Source of the DNA: Corynebacterium senegalense
GTDB taxonomy: Bacteria > Actinomycetota > Actinomycetes > Mycobacteriales > Mycobacteriaceae
NCBI RefSeq assembly: GCF_900411315.1
Contig: NZ_LS990887.1
Location: forward strand, 1,960,268-2,024,267
Direction: 5' to 3'
Length of the DNA: 64,000 bases
Made by a program: the position numbers and the translations under genes. Below are positions 18,166 through 27,652 of this stretch, in pieces (the first letter of the stretch is position 1; the number at the start of each line of letters is the position of its first letter). The notes beneath the pieces are model-generated. The model saw only the letters and a list, made by a program, of their open reading frames with translations. It made no database searches and was not told the DNA's origin.

Positions 18166-19634
18166 GGTGCCTCCTTGGTCACGCCCGCCAGGGGCAGCGA
18201 GTCGGTGACGACGTTCGGGTCGACCCCGCCGACGCCGGGGCCGAGCAGGACGATGTTCGGGGCGTTGACCAGGGTCAGCGCCGCCGCGTCGGCCATGATC
18301 TGGTCGACGGCCGCGCGCATGTTGCCCTCCTGGTCGCCGACCTCGGCGGCGGCGAGGAGTTCGCGGGCGCGCTGCGAGTCGTAGCCCAGGTAGTAGTCCG
18401 GGTTGCCGAAGAGCATCGGCACGTCGCGCGGCTCCACGTGGGCGACCAGGGAGGCCTGGTAGTCGTGGCCCTTGAGCACCTGGCTCAGCCACACCGCCGG
18501 GAACTCGACGGTCTGGAGGCGCACGTCGAATCCGACGTCGCGCAGCTGGGAGAAGATCAGCTCGGCGGCGGCCTGGGCGTACGGCAGGCTGGGCACAGTG
18601 ATGGTGAGCTGCGGGGTGCGGCCGTCGAGAAGCTCGCGCGCCTTGGCGGGGTCGTAGGGGTAGTAGTCGCGGCCGGTGAACCAGGGGTCGGTGGGCGGGA
18701 CGGGGGCGCCGCCGGTGTCGGCGGCCAGCCCGTTGTAGACCACCTGGTTGAGCGCGTCGCGGTCGATGGCGTGGGCGGCGGCGCGGCGCACGGTGGGGTC
18801 GTCGAAGGGCGCGGCGTTGTTGTTCATGCTGAACAGCACCTCGCCGTTGGTGGTGCCCACTTCGACGCCGACGCCCTCCGGCAGCGCGCCGATGAGCTCG
18901 GGGGCCTGCATGGCCCACACGACGTCGACGTCTCCGACGCGCAGCGCGTTGACGGCGGAGACGGAGTCGGAGAAGTAGCGGATCCGCGCGTCGCGCTCGG
19001 CGGGCCCGGCCCAGTAGTCGCCGCGGGCGCGAAACGAGATGAATTCGCCGGGGCTGAAGGTCTCGAGGGTGTAGGGCCCGGTGCCCAGCGGCGCGCTCGC
19101 GAGCGTGGCGACGCCCTCGGGGGTCATCATCGCGCCCGTGAGCGTGCCCATGGACCACAGCCAGCCTGTCGACGCCTCCTCCAGCGTCACCTTCAGCGTC
19201 CGCGCGTCGACCGCCTCGACGTCGCGCACCGGCTTCATCTGCGCCTTGAGCGCGTTGGTCCACTTCTCGCGCACGTAGTCGATGGAGAACTTCGCGTCCG
19301 CCGCGTCGAACACCTTGCCGTTGGAGAAGGTTACGTCGTCGCGCAGGTGGAAGACGTACTCGGTGCCGGCGTCGTTGATCTCCCAGCTCTCGGCGAGAAG
19401 GGGCTGGGGCGTGCCGGAGGCGTCGATGCGCACGAGCGTTTCGTAGACGTTGCCCATGAGCGCCTGGGGTGCGGCGGCGCCGGCGACGGTGGTGAAGTCG
19501 AGCCCCGCCGGCGGGGCGGAGGCTGCCACGACGAGCTCCTCGCGCTGCCCGTCCTGCGGGGAGGCGCCGCACCCCGCCAGCGTGCTCAGAGCGGCGGCCG
19601 CGGCGATGGCGCGGGCGGCGCTGCGGGAGGTCAT
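18162..19634 (-). CDS. ABC transporter substrate-binding lipoprotein, peptide/nickel family
   Basis: 490 residues, SBP family 5 (DppA/OppA/NikA type). The signal peptide ends in the lipobox LAGC with Cys22 as lipidation site. The family core begins LLAESWEINDAGTEYVFHLRDDVTFSNG, with PLGTGPYTL and VRRAAAHAIDRDALNQVVYNG further on. First gene of the operon. A TAGTCT -10 (minus strand, 19648-19643) lies eight bases before the ATG, so translation is predicted leaderless, and the TAG of that box is also the stop codon of the preceding monooxygenase gene. Ligand (peptide, metal chelate or other) cannot be told from sequence. Confidence 0.92.
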   Translation of the reverse strand: MTSRSAARAIAAAAALSTLAGCGASPQDGQREELVVAASAPPAGLDFTTVAGAAAPQALMGNVYETLVRIDASGTPQPLLAESWEINDAGTEYVFHLRDDVTFSNGKVFDAADAKFSIDYVREKWTNALKAQMKPVRDVEAVDARTLKVTLEEASTGWLWSMGTLTGAMMTPEGVATLASAPLGTGPYTLETFSPGEFISFRARGDYWAGPAERDARIRYFSDSVSAVNALRVGDVDVVWAMQAPELIGALPEGVGVEVGTTNGEVLFSMNNNAAPFDDPTVRRAAAHAIDRDALNQVVYNGLAADTGGAPVPPTDPWFTGRDYYPYDPAKARELLDGRTPQLTITVPSLPYAQAAAELIFSQLRDVGFDVRLQTVEFPAVWLSQVLKGHDYQASLVAHVEPRDVPMLFGNPDYYLGYDSQRARELLAAAEVGDQEGNMRAAVDQIMADAAALTLVNAPNIVLLGPGVGGVDPNVVTDSLPLAGVTKEAP

Positions 19635-19645
19635 GGGTTCATAGA

Positions 19646-20647
19646 CTACACGGACGCCTTACCCGGCTCCCAGGCCTCCGCCAGGATTTCCATGCCGCGC
19701 AGCGACTCGTCGTGGCTGGCCGCCTGCAGGGAGATCATCAGCTCGTCGGCGCGGGCGTGGGCGGTGAACCACTCGAGGTACTCGGCGACCTGCCCGCCGG
19801 TGCCGCGGGCGGTGTAGCGCAGCATGTCGGTGATCTGGCGGCCCTGCGGGGACCCGACCACGGCGTCCAGTTGGGCGTCGTTGAGTACCTGCCCCCGGCG
19901 GCCGATGAGCGCGCGGACGCGGTTGCGGTGCACGATGCGCGTCTGCCGCTGCGCGTCCTCTGTGCTGTCGGCGGCGGTGACGTTGACCGCCGCGATGACG
20001 TAGGGCTCCGGGTAGCGCTCGGAGGGCTGGTAGTTCTCCCGGTAGTAGGAGGTGGCCTGCTCCAGGTGCTGCGGGGCGAAGTGGGAGGCGAACGAGTAGG
20101 GCAGGCCGAGCTGGGCGGCGAGCGAGGCGCCGAACATTGAGGAGCCCAGGATGTAGAGCGGGACGTTCGTGCCGCGGCCCGGGTAGGCGGACACGCCGGG
20201 GATGGGGGATTCGTCGGAGAGCCAGGCCTGCAGCTCGAGGACGTCGTCGGGGAAGCGCTCCGCGGAGCGCGGGTCGCGACGCAGCGCGCGGCCGAGGGTC
20301 TGCTGGTCCGTGCCGGGGGCGCGCCCGAGGCCGAGGTCGATGCGGTCCGGGTAGAGCTCCGCGAGCATGCCGAACTGCTCGGCGATGACGTAGGGGGAGT
20401 GGTTGGGCAGCATGACCCCGCCCGCGCCGAGCCGGATGGTGGAGGTGCGGGCCCCGATATGGGAGATGAGCACCGCCGGCGAGGAGGAGGCGATGGAGGC
20501 CATGTTGTGGTGCTCGGAGTACCAGACACGCGAAAACCCCAGCTCCTCCGCCTTCCGCGCGAGCGCCACGGAGCGTTCCATGGACTCGGCGGGGGATTCG
20601 CCGGGGTAGACGGTGCAGAAATCAAGAAGGGACAACGGTGTGGTCAT
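19646..20647 (-). CDS. Luciferase-like (LLM) flavin-dependent monooxygenase
   Basis: 333 residues of the bacterial-luciferase superfamily, group with MsnO8-type members. The N-terminal strand is LSLLDFCTVYPGESPAESMERS, then FSRVWYSEHHNMASIASSSPAVLISHIG, IRLGAGGVMLPNHSPYVIAEQFGML and DLGLGRAPGTD. These are the beta-alpha barrel elements binding FMNH2 supplied by a separate reductase. The ATG at 20647 follows TAGCGT by six bases (leaderless). The stop codon forms part of the -10 box of the binding-protein gene. Substrate unknown. Confidence 0.9.
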   Translation of the reverse strand: MTTPLSLLDFCTVYPGESPAESMERSVALARKAEELGFSRVWYSEHHNMASIASSSPAVLISHIGARTSTIRLGAGGVMLPNHSPYVIAEQFGMLAELYPDRIDLGLGRAPGTDQQTLGRALRRDPRSAERFPDDVLELQAWLSDESPIPGVSAYPGRGTNVPLYILGSSMFGASLAAQLGLPYSFASHFAPQHLEQATSYYRENYQPSERYPEPYVIAAVNVTAADSTEDAQRQTRIVHRNRVRALIGRRGQVLNDAQLDAVVGSPQGRQITDMLRYTARGTGGQVAEYLEWFTAHARADELMISLQAASHDESLRGMEILAEAWEPGKASV

Positions 20648-20691
20648 GCGACCACGCTACGCCTCCCGCTCAGACGGTGCTCAGACGGTGC

Positions 20692-22092
20692 TCAAGCCGT
20701 GACGACCTCGCCGTCGACGGTCTCGTTGGTGCCGATCGCCATCGGGGTGCGCGGGCGCGCCAGGTCGATGGCCAGGCCGATGAGGAAGGCCACGCCGACG
20801 GGCAACGCCCAGCCGAGGCCGGCGTCCTGCAGCGGCGCCCACGTCACCAGCGGGCTCAGGGCGTCGGCGCCCCAGCCCAGGGAGATGAAGGTCTCGATGG
20901 CGGACCAGATGGTGGCGACCCAGATGGGCAGGAAGAACGCCCAGGTGAAGCGGGTGCGGGCGCGGAAGGCCGGCTCGATGAGGGTGACCAGGATCAGGGC
21001 GATGGCCGGCGGGTAGAGGAAGCCGATGACCGGGGCGGCGATCGACATGACGAACTCGAGGCCCTGGGTGGCAATCAGCGCGGAGGCCACGGCGAAGATG
21101 ATCGCCCACGTCTTGTAGGAGCCGAAGAACTCGTCGGAGAAGTATTCGGCGGTGGCGGTGATGAGGCCGACGGCGGTGGTCATGCAGGCGAGCAGCACGA
21201 TGAGAGAGAAGATGACCTGGCCGACCGTGCCCATGGTGAGGTTGGAGGCGTCGGCCAGCAGGGCGGCGCCGTTCTCGTACTGGGAGCCGTCGGGGATGAC
21301 GCGGCCGATGGAGCCGAGGCCCAGGTAGATCAGGGCGAGCATGACTCCCGCGCCGACGCCGGCGAGGATGGTGCCGTTGACCACGGCCTTGCCCTCCGGG
21401 AAGCCGCGGAAGCGCAGGGTGGAGATGACCACGATGGAAAACGCCAGTGCCGCGATGGAGTCCATGGTGAGGTAGCCCTCGAGCAGGCCCGCGGTGAAGG
21501 GGCCGTCGCCGTACTGCTCCGCCGGGGTGGCCGGGGCGGCCTGCCACTTGAACAGGGACACGGAGATCATGACCACGAGGAGGATGACCAGCGCCGGGGT
21601 GAGAAACTTGCCCAGCTTCTCCATGATGGTGTTCGGGTTCCACGACAGCGCGAGCGCGATCCCGAAGAAGACGATGTTGAACACGGCGGAGGAGAACATG
21701 CCCTCCAGCCCGAACAGCGGGGTGATGGCGGTTTCGAAGGAGACCGCGCCGGTGCGGGGCAGGGCGTAGAACGCGCCGATGGAGAGGTAGGCGAGGACGG
21801 GGAAGACGATGCCGAAGATGGTGCCGGCGCGCTGCGCGAGGTTGCGCACGTTGGCGCCGGACAACGCGATGGCGATCACTGCGAGGACGGGCAGCAGGGC
21901 ACCGGTGCCGAGGAAGCCGATAATGGCGGGCCAGAAGTTGTCGCCGGCCTGGACGGCGAGCATGGGCGGGAAGATGAGGTTGCCCGCCCCGAAGAACATC
22001 GAGAACAGGGCGAGCGCGGTGACGATGATCGCGGTGGTCGACGAGCCACCCTTGGTGGTAGGGGAGCCGGTGGTGGCGGTGGTGGAGCCCAT
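20692..22092 (-). CDS. brnQ: Branched-chain amino-acid uptake carrier (LIVCS family)
   Basis: 466-residue, twelve-helix sodium- or proton-coupled importer of Ile, Leu and Val. Family hallmarks are FFGAGNLIFPPMLAVQAGDNFW near the N-terminus, VLAYLSIGAFYALPRTGAVSFE and the long conserved ALLADASNLTMGTVGQ region. ATG 22092 has AAGGAGG five bases upstream. An in-frame start further up would translate the promoter. The promoter is probably TTGGAA (minus, 22155-22150), 19 bases, TACTGT (22130-22125). The -35 is one arm of a TTCCAA palindrome. Confidence 0.92.
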   Translation of the reverse strand: MGSTTATTGSPTTKGGSSTTAIIVTALALFSMFFGAGNLIFPPMLAVQAGDNFWPAIIGFLGTGALLPVLAVIAIALSGANVRNLAQRAGTIFGIVFPVLAYLSIGAFYALPRTGAVSFETAITPLFGLEGMFSSAVFNIVFFGIALALSWNPNTIMEKLGKFLTPALVILLVVMISVSLFKWQAAPATPAEQYGDGPFTAGLLEGYLTMDSIAALAFSIVVISTLRFRGFPEGKAVVNGTILAGVGAGVMLALIYLGLGSIGRVIPDGSQYENGAALLADASNLTMGTVGQVIFSLIVLLACMTTAVGLITATAEYFSDEFFGSYKTWAIIFAVASALIATQGLEFVMSIAAPVIGFLYPPAIALILVTLIEPAFRARTRFTWAFFLPIWVATIWSAIETFISLGWGADALSPLVTWAPLQDAGLGWALPVGVAFLIGLAIDLARPRTPMAIGTNETVDGEVVTA

Positions 22093-22124
22093 GGAAACCC
22101 TCCTTGTTGGCGTGGAATTGCTTA

Positions 22125-22164
22125 ACAGTACCCCGCGAGGAGAATAAATTTCCAATTTTTGGAA
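22125..22164 (-). promoter_or_regulatory. brnQ promoter with overlapping palindrome
   Basis: TTCCAA, three bases, TTGGAA at 22150-22164. The half facing brnQ coincides with the predicted -35, and TACTGT at 22130-22125 is the -10. A dimeric regulator, for example Lrp-like, bound here would block the promoter (inference). Confidence 0.5.
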
Positions 22165-22206
22165 CGCGAAGTTCCGCACAGTGGGACTGAGCCTGGGCTG
22201 TGTGGG

Positions 22207-23292
22207 CTAAAGAACCGCCGCGATCGCCTCCAGCGGAATCCGCACCCAGTCGGGCCGGTTGTTCGCCTCGTAAACCACCTCGTACGCGGCCTTGTCGGCC
22301 ACATACGCAGCCAGGATCGGGTCCATCCCCACCCCGTAGCCAGCCAGCAGCTTCTCGACGCCCCACTTCTCCCACTCCCGGGACTTCCCGCCCACCGCGG
22401 CGGCGTAGCCGAAGGAGCGCACCATCCCGGCGACGTCGCGCAGCCGGTGGTCGGGGGCGCGCCGCTCGGCCAGCGGCCGGGCGGGCTCGCCCTCGAAGTC
22501 GATGAGGTACCACCGCTCGGGCGTCTTCAGCGTCTGTCCCAGGTGCAGGTCGCCGTGGATGCGTTGCACCTCGACGTCGCCGTCGGGGATGCGGGAGTAG
22601 AGCTCCCGCAGCCCGCCCTCGTGCTCGGCGAGCTGCGCGGCCCGGGGCACAAGGGCGTCCAGGTGGGCGTTGAGGCTCTCGCGCAGCCGCGCGCCGGGCA
22701 CGGTCTCGCTTCCGAAGGCCGCCGCGAGCGCGTCGTGGACGGTGCGCACCGCCGCTCCCAGCTCCGCCGGGTCGCCGAGCCGGTCCGCGACAGCCAGGTC
22801 GAAGCCGTCCTCCCCGCCGCGGATCAGCTCCTGCTGCAGGGCGAGGGTGGCCCCGCCGCGCACCACGTGGCCGCGCACGCCCGCCACGTTCGGGCAGTCC
22901 GCGATTCCGGTGAGCAGCTCCACGTCGGGGTTGACGCCGTGCTCGAGGCGGCGGAACACCTTGAGTACCCACTCGTCGTCGACGATGAGGGACGTGTTGG
23001 ACTGCTCCGCGCCCATCGCGCGGGCCGCCGTTCCGCCGACCGAGCCGCGGACCTCGCCGAAGCGGACCACGTGGTCCAGGTAGGCCTGCGCCCCGGCGGG
23101 GGTGGAGAGGGCGTCGGTGTCGGCGCCGGAGGTGGCGTCGACAAGCACCTGGTACTCGTCGGTTACCCCGCCGTGTGTGACCGCCAGGACCTGCCACTCG
23201 AAGCCCCCGGCCTCTTCACGCGCGACCACCTCGACGGCGTCGACGGGCTCCGACTTCGCGCCGTAGAAGCGCTCGGATGCGATGTTGAGCAT
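22207..23292 (-). CDS. mak: Maltokinase
   Basis: 361 residues. It phosphorylates maltose to maltose-1-phosphate, feeding the GlgE route to alpha-glucan. The eukaryotic-kinase-like catalytic site reads QRIHGDLHLGQTL (catalytic Asp in HGD) and YLIDFEGEPARPL (metal-binding DFEG). The N-terminal cap domain and the LRDVAGMVRSFGYAA helix are typical of the TreS-associated maltokinases. It follows treS by 15 bases on the same strand, with a GGGGG-type ribosome-binding site. Together they turn trehalose into maltose-1-phosphate. Confidence 0.93.
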   Translation of the reverse strand: MLNIASERFYGAKSEPVDAVEVVAREEAGGFEWQVLAVTHGGVTDEYQVLVDATSGADTDALSTPAGAQAYLDHVVRFGEVRGSVGGTAARAMGAEQSNTSLIVDDEWVLKVFRRLEHGVNPDVELLTGIADCPNVAGVRGHVVRGGATLALQQELIRGGEDGFDLAVADRLGDPAELGAAVRTVHDALAAAFGSETVPGARLRESLNAHLDALVPRAAQLAEHEGGLRELYSRIPDGDVEVQRIHGDLHLGQTLKTPERWYLIDFEGEPARPLAERRAPDHRLRDVAGMVRSFGYAAAVGGKSREWEKWGVEKLLAGYGVGMDPILAAYVADKAAYEVVYEANNRPDWVRIPLEAIAAVL

Positions 23293-23307
23293 TGCGCTGT
23301 CCCCCTT

Positions 23308-25005
23308 CTATCCGGAGATGTCGAACCAGAAGAAGCCGTGTGGGGTGAGGGTGACCAGCCACGGCAGCTCGCCGATGGCCGGGAACTCGATGCCTCCCGA
23401 GAGCTCGCGCGGCACCACCCCGCTGTACTGGCTCAGGTCCATCTCCACGGGCTGCGGGCGCGAACTCATGTTGTGCACGCACAGGATGCGCTCGTCCTCG
23501 TACTCGCGGATGAAGGCGAGCACCTGCGGGTTGTGGTGCGAGACGTTGGCGTAGGAGCCGCGGCCGAAGGCCTGGTACTGCTTGCGGATGTGCACCCGCT
23601 CGCGCACCCAGTGCAACAGCGAGTTGTCGCGGTTCATCTGCGACTCCACGTTCACGATGTGGTAGCCGTACTGGTCGTTGCGGATCGGCGGCAGGTAGAG
23701 GCGCTCGGGGTCGGCCTTGGAGAACCCGCCGTTGGCGTCGTTAGACCACTGCATCGGCGTGCGCACCCCGTCGCGGTCCGGCAGCCAGATGTTGTCGCCC
23801 ATGCCGATCTCATCGCCGTAGTAGAGGAAGGGCGAGCCCGGCAGCGACAGAAGCAGCGCGTGGGCCAGCTCGAGGCGGTCGCGGTGCCCGCCGAGCAGCG
23901 GCGCCAGGCGGCGGCGGATTCCCACGTTGGCGCGCATGCGCGGGTCGAAGGCGTAGTTCTTGTACATGTAGTCGCGCTCCTCCTCCGTCACCATCTCGAG
24001 CGTCAGCTCGTCGTGGTTGCGCAGGAAGATGCCCCACTGGGCGGAGTCCGGGATGTCCGGGGTGTCGCGCAGGATGTCGATGATCGGCTGCGCGTTTTCC
24101 TGGTGGATGCCCATGAAGATGCGCGGCATGACGGGGAAGTGGAAGGCCATCTGGCACTCGTCGCCCTCGCCCTCACCGAAGTAGGCCACCACTTCGTCCG
24201 GCAGCTGGTTCGCCTCGGCGAGGAGGAAGCGGCCGGGGTACTCCTCGTCGAAAAGCGTGCGCACGCGCTTGATGAACTGGTGCGTCTCCGGCAGGTTCTC
24301 CGAGTTCGTGCCCTCGCGCTCGAAGAGGTAGGGGATCGCGTCGAGGCGGATGCCGTCCATGCCGAGGTCGAGCCAGAAACGGATGACGTCCAGGATCTCC
24401 TCCTGCACCGCCGGGTTGTCGTAGTTCAGGTCCGGCTGGTGGGAAAAGAAACGGTGCCAGAAGTACTGCTTGCGCACCGGATCGTAGGTCCAGTTGGACT
24501 CCTCGGTGTCGATGAAGATGATGCGCGCTTCGTTGTACTTCGTCGGGTCGTCCGTCCACACGTAGTAGTCGCCGTAGGGCCCCTCCGGGTCCTGGCGCGA
24601 CTCGCGGAACCAGCCGTGCTGGTCGGAGGTGTGGTTGATGGGGAAGTCCGTGATGATGCGGATGCCCCGCTTGTGGGCCGAATCGATGAGGTTGACGAAG
24701 TCTTCCACCGTGCCGAACTCCGGCAGCACCTTGCGGAAATCGCGGATGTCGTAGCCGCCGTCCTTGAGCGGGGAGTCGTAGAACGGCGGCAGCCACAGGC
24801 AGTCCACGCCCAGCCACTGCAGGTAGTCGAGCTTCTCCTCGACGCCCTTCAGCGTGCCCGAGCCGGTGTCGTCCGGATCGTAGAAGGCGCGCACGAGGAC
24901 CTCGTAGAAGACTGCGTCCTTGTACCACTCGGGGTCGGGGCGCTGCCACGGTTCCTCGACGGGGGCGGGGAGCTTGTAATCAGATGCCTGGGGCGTTTCT
25001 TCCAT
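23308..25005 (-). CDS. treS: Trehalose synthase (maltose alpha-D-glucosyltransferase)
   Basis: 565 residues, glycoside hydrolase family 13, interconverting maltose and trehalose. It begins with the family segment WYKDAVFYEVLVRAF. Conserved regions are DFPINHTSDQH, GMDGIRLDAIPYL (nucleophile Asp), LLAEANQ (acid/base Glu) and FLRNHDELTLE (transition-state Asp). The C-terminal beta domain ends LVTLTPHGFFWFDISG. A TACCCT -10 lies eight bases before the ATG (leaderless). First gene of a treS-mak pair. Confidence 0.96.
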   Translation of the reverse strand: MEETPQASDYKLPAPVEEPWQRPDPEWYKDAVFYEVLVRAFYDPDDTGSGTLKGVEEKLDYLQWLGVDCLWLPPFYDSPLKDGGYDIRDFRKVLPEFGTVEDFVNLIDSAHKRGIRIITDFPINHTSDQHGWFRESRQDPEGPYGDYYVWTDDPTKYNEARIIFIDTEESNWTYDPVRKQYFWHRFFSHQPDLNYDNPAVQEEILDVIRFWLDLGMDGIRLDAIPYLFEREGTNSENLPETHQFIKRVRTLFDEEYPGRFLLAEANQLPDEVVAYFGEGEGDECQMAFHFPVMPRIFMGIHQENAQPIIDILRDTPDIPDSAQWGIFLRNHDELTLEMVTEEERDYMYKNYAFDPRMRANVGIRRRLAPLLGGHRDRLELAHALLLSLPGSPFLYYGDEIGMGDNIWLPDRDGVRTPMQWSNDANGGFSKADPERLYLPPIRNDQYGYHIVNVESQMNRDNSLLHWVRERVHIRKQYQAFGRGSYANVSHHNPQVLAFIREYEDERILCVHNMSSRPQPVEMDLSQYSGVVPRELSGGIEFPAIGELPWLVTLTPHGFFWFDISG

Positions 25006-25129
25006 GTGGCCCTAGGGTAGCGGGAACCGGGGTTTCGGGCCGGGGCCCGCTTTCGCTACTCGACGGTTCGTCGTGGCGTCCTGGGGTTTTGCCGCGGCAA
25101 GTGCACATCGGTCGAGTGGGCCGACCCCT
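25006..25129. other. Intergenic region between the ABC exporter and treS
   Basis: Holds the treS -10 box (25014-25019, minus strand), a small hairpin CGACG-GTT-CGTCG (25061-25073) and a perfect 12-base palindrome TTGCCGCGGCAA near 25088-25099. One of these may end the exporter transcript, but none has a clear U-tract on that strand. Confidence 0.4.
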
Positions 25130-26995
25130 CTACTCCTCTTCGTCCTCGTCCTCGGCGCCCTCGACGTGGAACCCGAAGGCCTTCAACCGCTTGCGGTCCG
25201 CAGCGCTCGACGAGGCGGTGAGCTGCAGCAGCTCGGAGTAGATGCCGCCGGAGACGGCGAGCTCGGCCGGGGAGCCGATTTCGTCGATGCACCCGTCGCG
25301 AAGCGTGATGATGGTGTCCACGTCGGCGATGGTGGACAGGCGGTGGGCGATCATGATGGTGGTGCGCTCGCGCATGAGCTCGTCGAGCCCGGCCTGCACG
25401 GCGCGCTCGGACTTGGTGTCCAGCGCCGAAGTCGCCTCGTCGAGGATGAGGATCGGCGCGTCCTTGAGCATGGCGCGGGCGACGGCGATGCGCTGGCGCT
25501 GGCCGCCGGACAGGCGCAGCCCGCGCTCGCCGATGATGGTGTCGTAGCCCTCGGTGAACTTCAGGATGAACTCGTGGGCGTTGGCGCGCTTGGCCACCTC
25601 GACGACCTCTTCGAGTGTCGCACCGGGCCGGCCGTAGGCGATGTTTTCGTAGACCGTCCCAGAGAACAGGGCCGGCTCCTGGAACACCACGCCTGTCGAC
25701 GCCCTGAGCTCCTCGACCCCCAGCTCCGCGACGTCGCGCCCGCACACGGTGAGGCGGCCGCTCTCGAGCGGGTAGAGGCCGAGCAGCAGGTTGACCACGG
25801 TGGACTTGCCGCCGCCGGACTCGCCGACGAGAGCGATCTTCTCGCCCTCCCGGGCGGTGAAGGAGACGTCGCGAAGCACGGGCTCGCCCGGGGTGTAGGC
25901 GAAGGTGACGTCGTCGAAGGCGATGACGGGCTCGCGGACGGGCAGCGCGGCGTGCTCCACCGGCGTCAGGGCGGGGGCGTCGCTGGCCTCGGTGGCGGCG
26001 ACGAGCTGGCGGTTCGCGGTGGGCTCGACCGGCTCGTCCATGACGGTGAAGTAGTCGCGGGAGCCGGCGATGGCGCGCTGCGCGGCGTCGACGATCCAGC
26101 TCATCATGTGCACCGGCTGGCGGGCCATGGTGACCATCTGCAGCAGCATGACCATCTCGCCGATGGTGAGGTGGCCGTTCAGGGTGCGCAGGAAAAGGAT
26201 GAGGTAGATACCCAGGAAGATCAGGGTCATGGCCACGCCGCGGAGGGTGTCCATGGAGTGCCACCAGCGCGACTGGGGGCGGGTGAGCTCCACGGTCCGG
26301 CCGTAGCGGGAGGCGAAGGCGTCGAGCTCGCGGACCTCGGCGACGAAGGACTTGGTCACCTTGACCTGGCCGACGACCTCGGCGAAGCGCCCGTTGGCGT
26401 GGTCGATCTCCCGGTTCTTGTCCTTCTCAAAGCCCTGCCAGCGCGACGAGGTCAGCGCGGTGAGCCAGGTGTAGAGCGGGAACAGGGCGGCCAGCAGCAG
26501 CGTCAGCGGCCAGTAGTAGTAGGCGGTGATGGCCAGGATCGCCGCGACCTGCAGCAGCATCGGCAGGAAATTGTTGGCAAAGGACTGGACGAACTGGGTG
26601 ACGTTGGCGATGGAGCGGTCGAGGCGCGCGATGATCGTGCCGGTGACCTGGGCGTCGAAATAGCGCTGCGGGAGGGAGAGCAGCTTGGCGAAGTAGCGGG
26701 TGGACATGATCTGGCGCATCCGCGCGACCATGACGTCGCCGATGTAGCCCGCGGCGTTGCGCATCAGCGAGGCGCCCGCCTCGGCGCAGAACAGGCCGAC
26801 AGCCAGCCAGACGAGGGTGCGGGTGGGCGGCGGGGTGGCGTCGTTAAGCGTGGCGACGATGGCGTCCGTCGCCTCCCGGATGATGAAGGGGGTGACCAGC
26901 CCGAGGCCCGCCACCGCGCTGGAGATGACAACGACCGCGAGGTAGAAGGGCCACAGGGCGGAGGCGCTGCGCAACACACGCATCAAAGGCTGCAT
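25130..26995 (-). CDS. ABC exporter, fused membrane and ATPase domains
   Basis: 621 residues of the MsbA/multidrug exporter type. Residues ~15-310 form six membrane helices, followed by an ATPase with Walker A GESGGGKS, Q-loop VFQEPALFSG, signature LSGGQRQR, Walker B ILILDEATSAL and switch IAHRLST. A half-transporter, so it dimerises with itself or a partner. The C-terminus ends in an acidic run (EDEDEEE). A TAGCAT -10 (minus, 27010-27005) is nine bases before the ATG. It is divergent from the lipoprotein-idi operon, the two promoters sharing about 25 bases. Substrate unknown. Confidence 0.92.
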   Translation of the reverse strand: MQPLMRVLRSASALWPFYLAVVVISSAVAGLGLVTPFIIREATDAIVATLNDATPPPTRTLVWLAVGLFCAEAGASLMRNAAGYIGDVMVARMRQIMSTRYFAKLLSLPQRYFDAQVTGTIIARLDRSIANVTQFVQSFANNFLPMLLQVAAILAITAYYYWPLTLLLAALFPLYTWLTALTSSRWQGFEKDKNREIDHANGRFAEVVGQVKVTKSFVAEVRELDAFASRYGRTVELTRPQSRWWHSMDTLRGVAMTLIFLGIYLILFLRTLNGHLTIGEMVMLLQMVTMARQPVHMMSWIVDAAQRAIAGSRDYFTVMDEPVEPTANRQLVAATEASDAPALTPVEHAALPVREPVIAFDDVTFAYTPGEPVLRDVSFTAREGEKIALVGESGGGKSTVVNLLLGLYPLESGRLTVCGRDVAELGVEELRASTGVVFQEPALFSGTVYENIAYGRPGATLEEVVEVAKRANAHEFILKFTEGYDTIIGERGLRLSGGQRQRIAVARAMLKDAPILILDEATSALDTKSERAVQAGLDELMRERTTIMIAHRLSTIADVDTIITLRDGCIDEIGSPAELAVSGGIYSELLQLTASSSAADRKRLKAFGFHVEGAEDEDEEE

Positions 26996-26997
26996 AA

Positions 26998-27025
26998 TTG
27001 CCCGATGCTAGTCGGGTTGTACAGT
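26998..27025 (+). promoter_or_regulatory. Promoter of the lipoprotein-idi operon
   Basis: TTGCCC (26998-27003), 16 bases, TACAGT (27020-27025). Transcription would begin near 27032, leaving a leader of about 70 bases before the lipoprotein ATG. Confidence 0.5.
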
Positions 27026-27100
27026 GGAGGAGAATTGTCGCGCCCGGGTGCGCGGCAGCCCCGACCCCGCCCGAACACGACAGACCTGGGAGTTTGCACG

Positions 27101-27652
27101 ATGAGTTCACGCCCCGCCCGCCTCGCCGCCGCGGCCGCCGCACCGCTTCTGGCGCTGGCGCTCGCCTCCTGCGGGTCCGACGACGCGGCGACCCCCGGGG
27201 CTGCGACGGACATCGAGGTGACCACCCCGACCGCGGTGCCGGAGGAGGAGTTCGAGGTCAAGGACGTCGACGACGTGACCACCGACAAGATCGCGGGCCA
27301 GAAGGTCGACGACCCGGGCATGGACCTCGCCTACGTGTGGCAGGGCACGAGCTCCGCGCCGGGCGGCGGCACCGTGGTCGTGGTGGCGGTGACGAACAAG
27401 TCGGACGTGCCGATGCCCGCCGACGCGCTCGGCCAGCCGAACCTGACGTACACCTCCGGCGGCAACAACAAGGAAAGCGCCCGGCTGATGAGCGCCGAGG
27501 ACGCGCAGATCAACCCGGTCGGCCTCGACATGCCGCTCGGCCCCGGGGCGACGGTGAACCTGAAGTACCCGTTCTCCGTGTCCATGACCAACTTGTGGGA
27601 CGCGCAGTTCACCATCGGCAACGTCACCTTCGAAGGGAACCTGAACAACTGA
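27101..27652 (+). CDS. Secreted lipoprotein, unknown
   Basis: 183 residues with a lipoprotein signal peptide ending LASC (Cys24). An acidic, low-complexity linker follows (to about residue 75), then a beta-rich domain (TVVVVAVTNKSDVPMPADALG ... VNLKYPFSVSMTNLW) that looks like the immunoglobulin-like fold of DUF4352-type surface proteins. That match is tentative. GGAG lies nine bases before the ATG. Its stop shares one base with the start of idi, so the two genes form an operon, although no functional link is apparent. Confidence 0.75.
   Translation: MSSRPARLAAAAAAPLLALALASCGSDDAATPGAATDIEVTTPTAVPEEEFEVKDVDDVTTDKIAGQKVDDPGMDLAYVWQGTSSAPGGGTVVVVAVTNKSDVPMPADALGQPNLTYTSGGNNKESARLMSAEDAQINPVGLDMPLGPGATVNLKYPFSVSMTNLWDAQFTIGNVTFEGNLNN

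Noticed and set aside
18166..19572. Long minus-strand frame upstream of the first permease
   Set aside because: Overlaps the binding-protein gene in another frame; GTG 18165 overlaps that gene's stop and gives the normal permease length.
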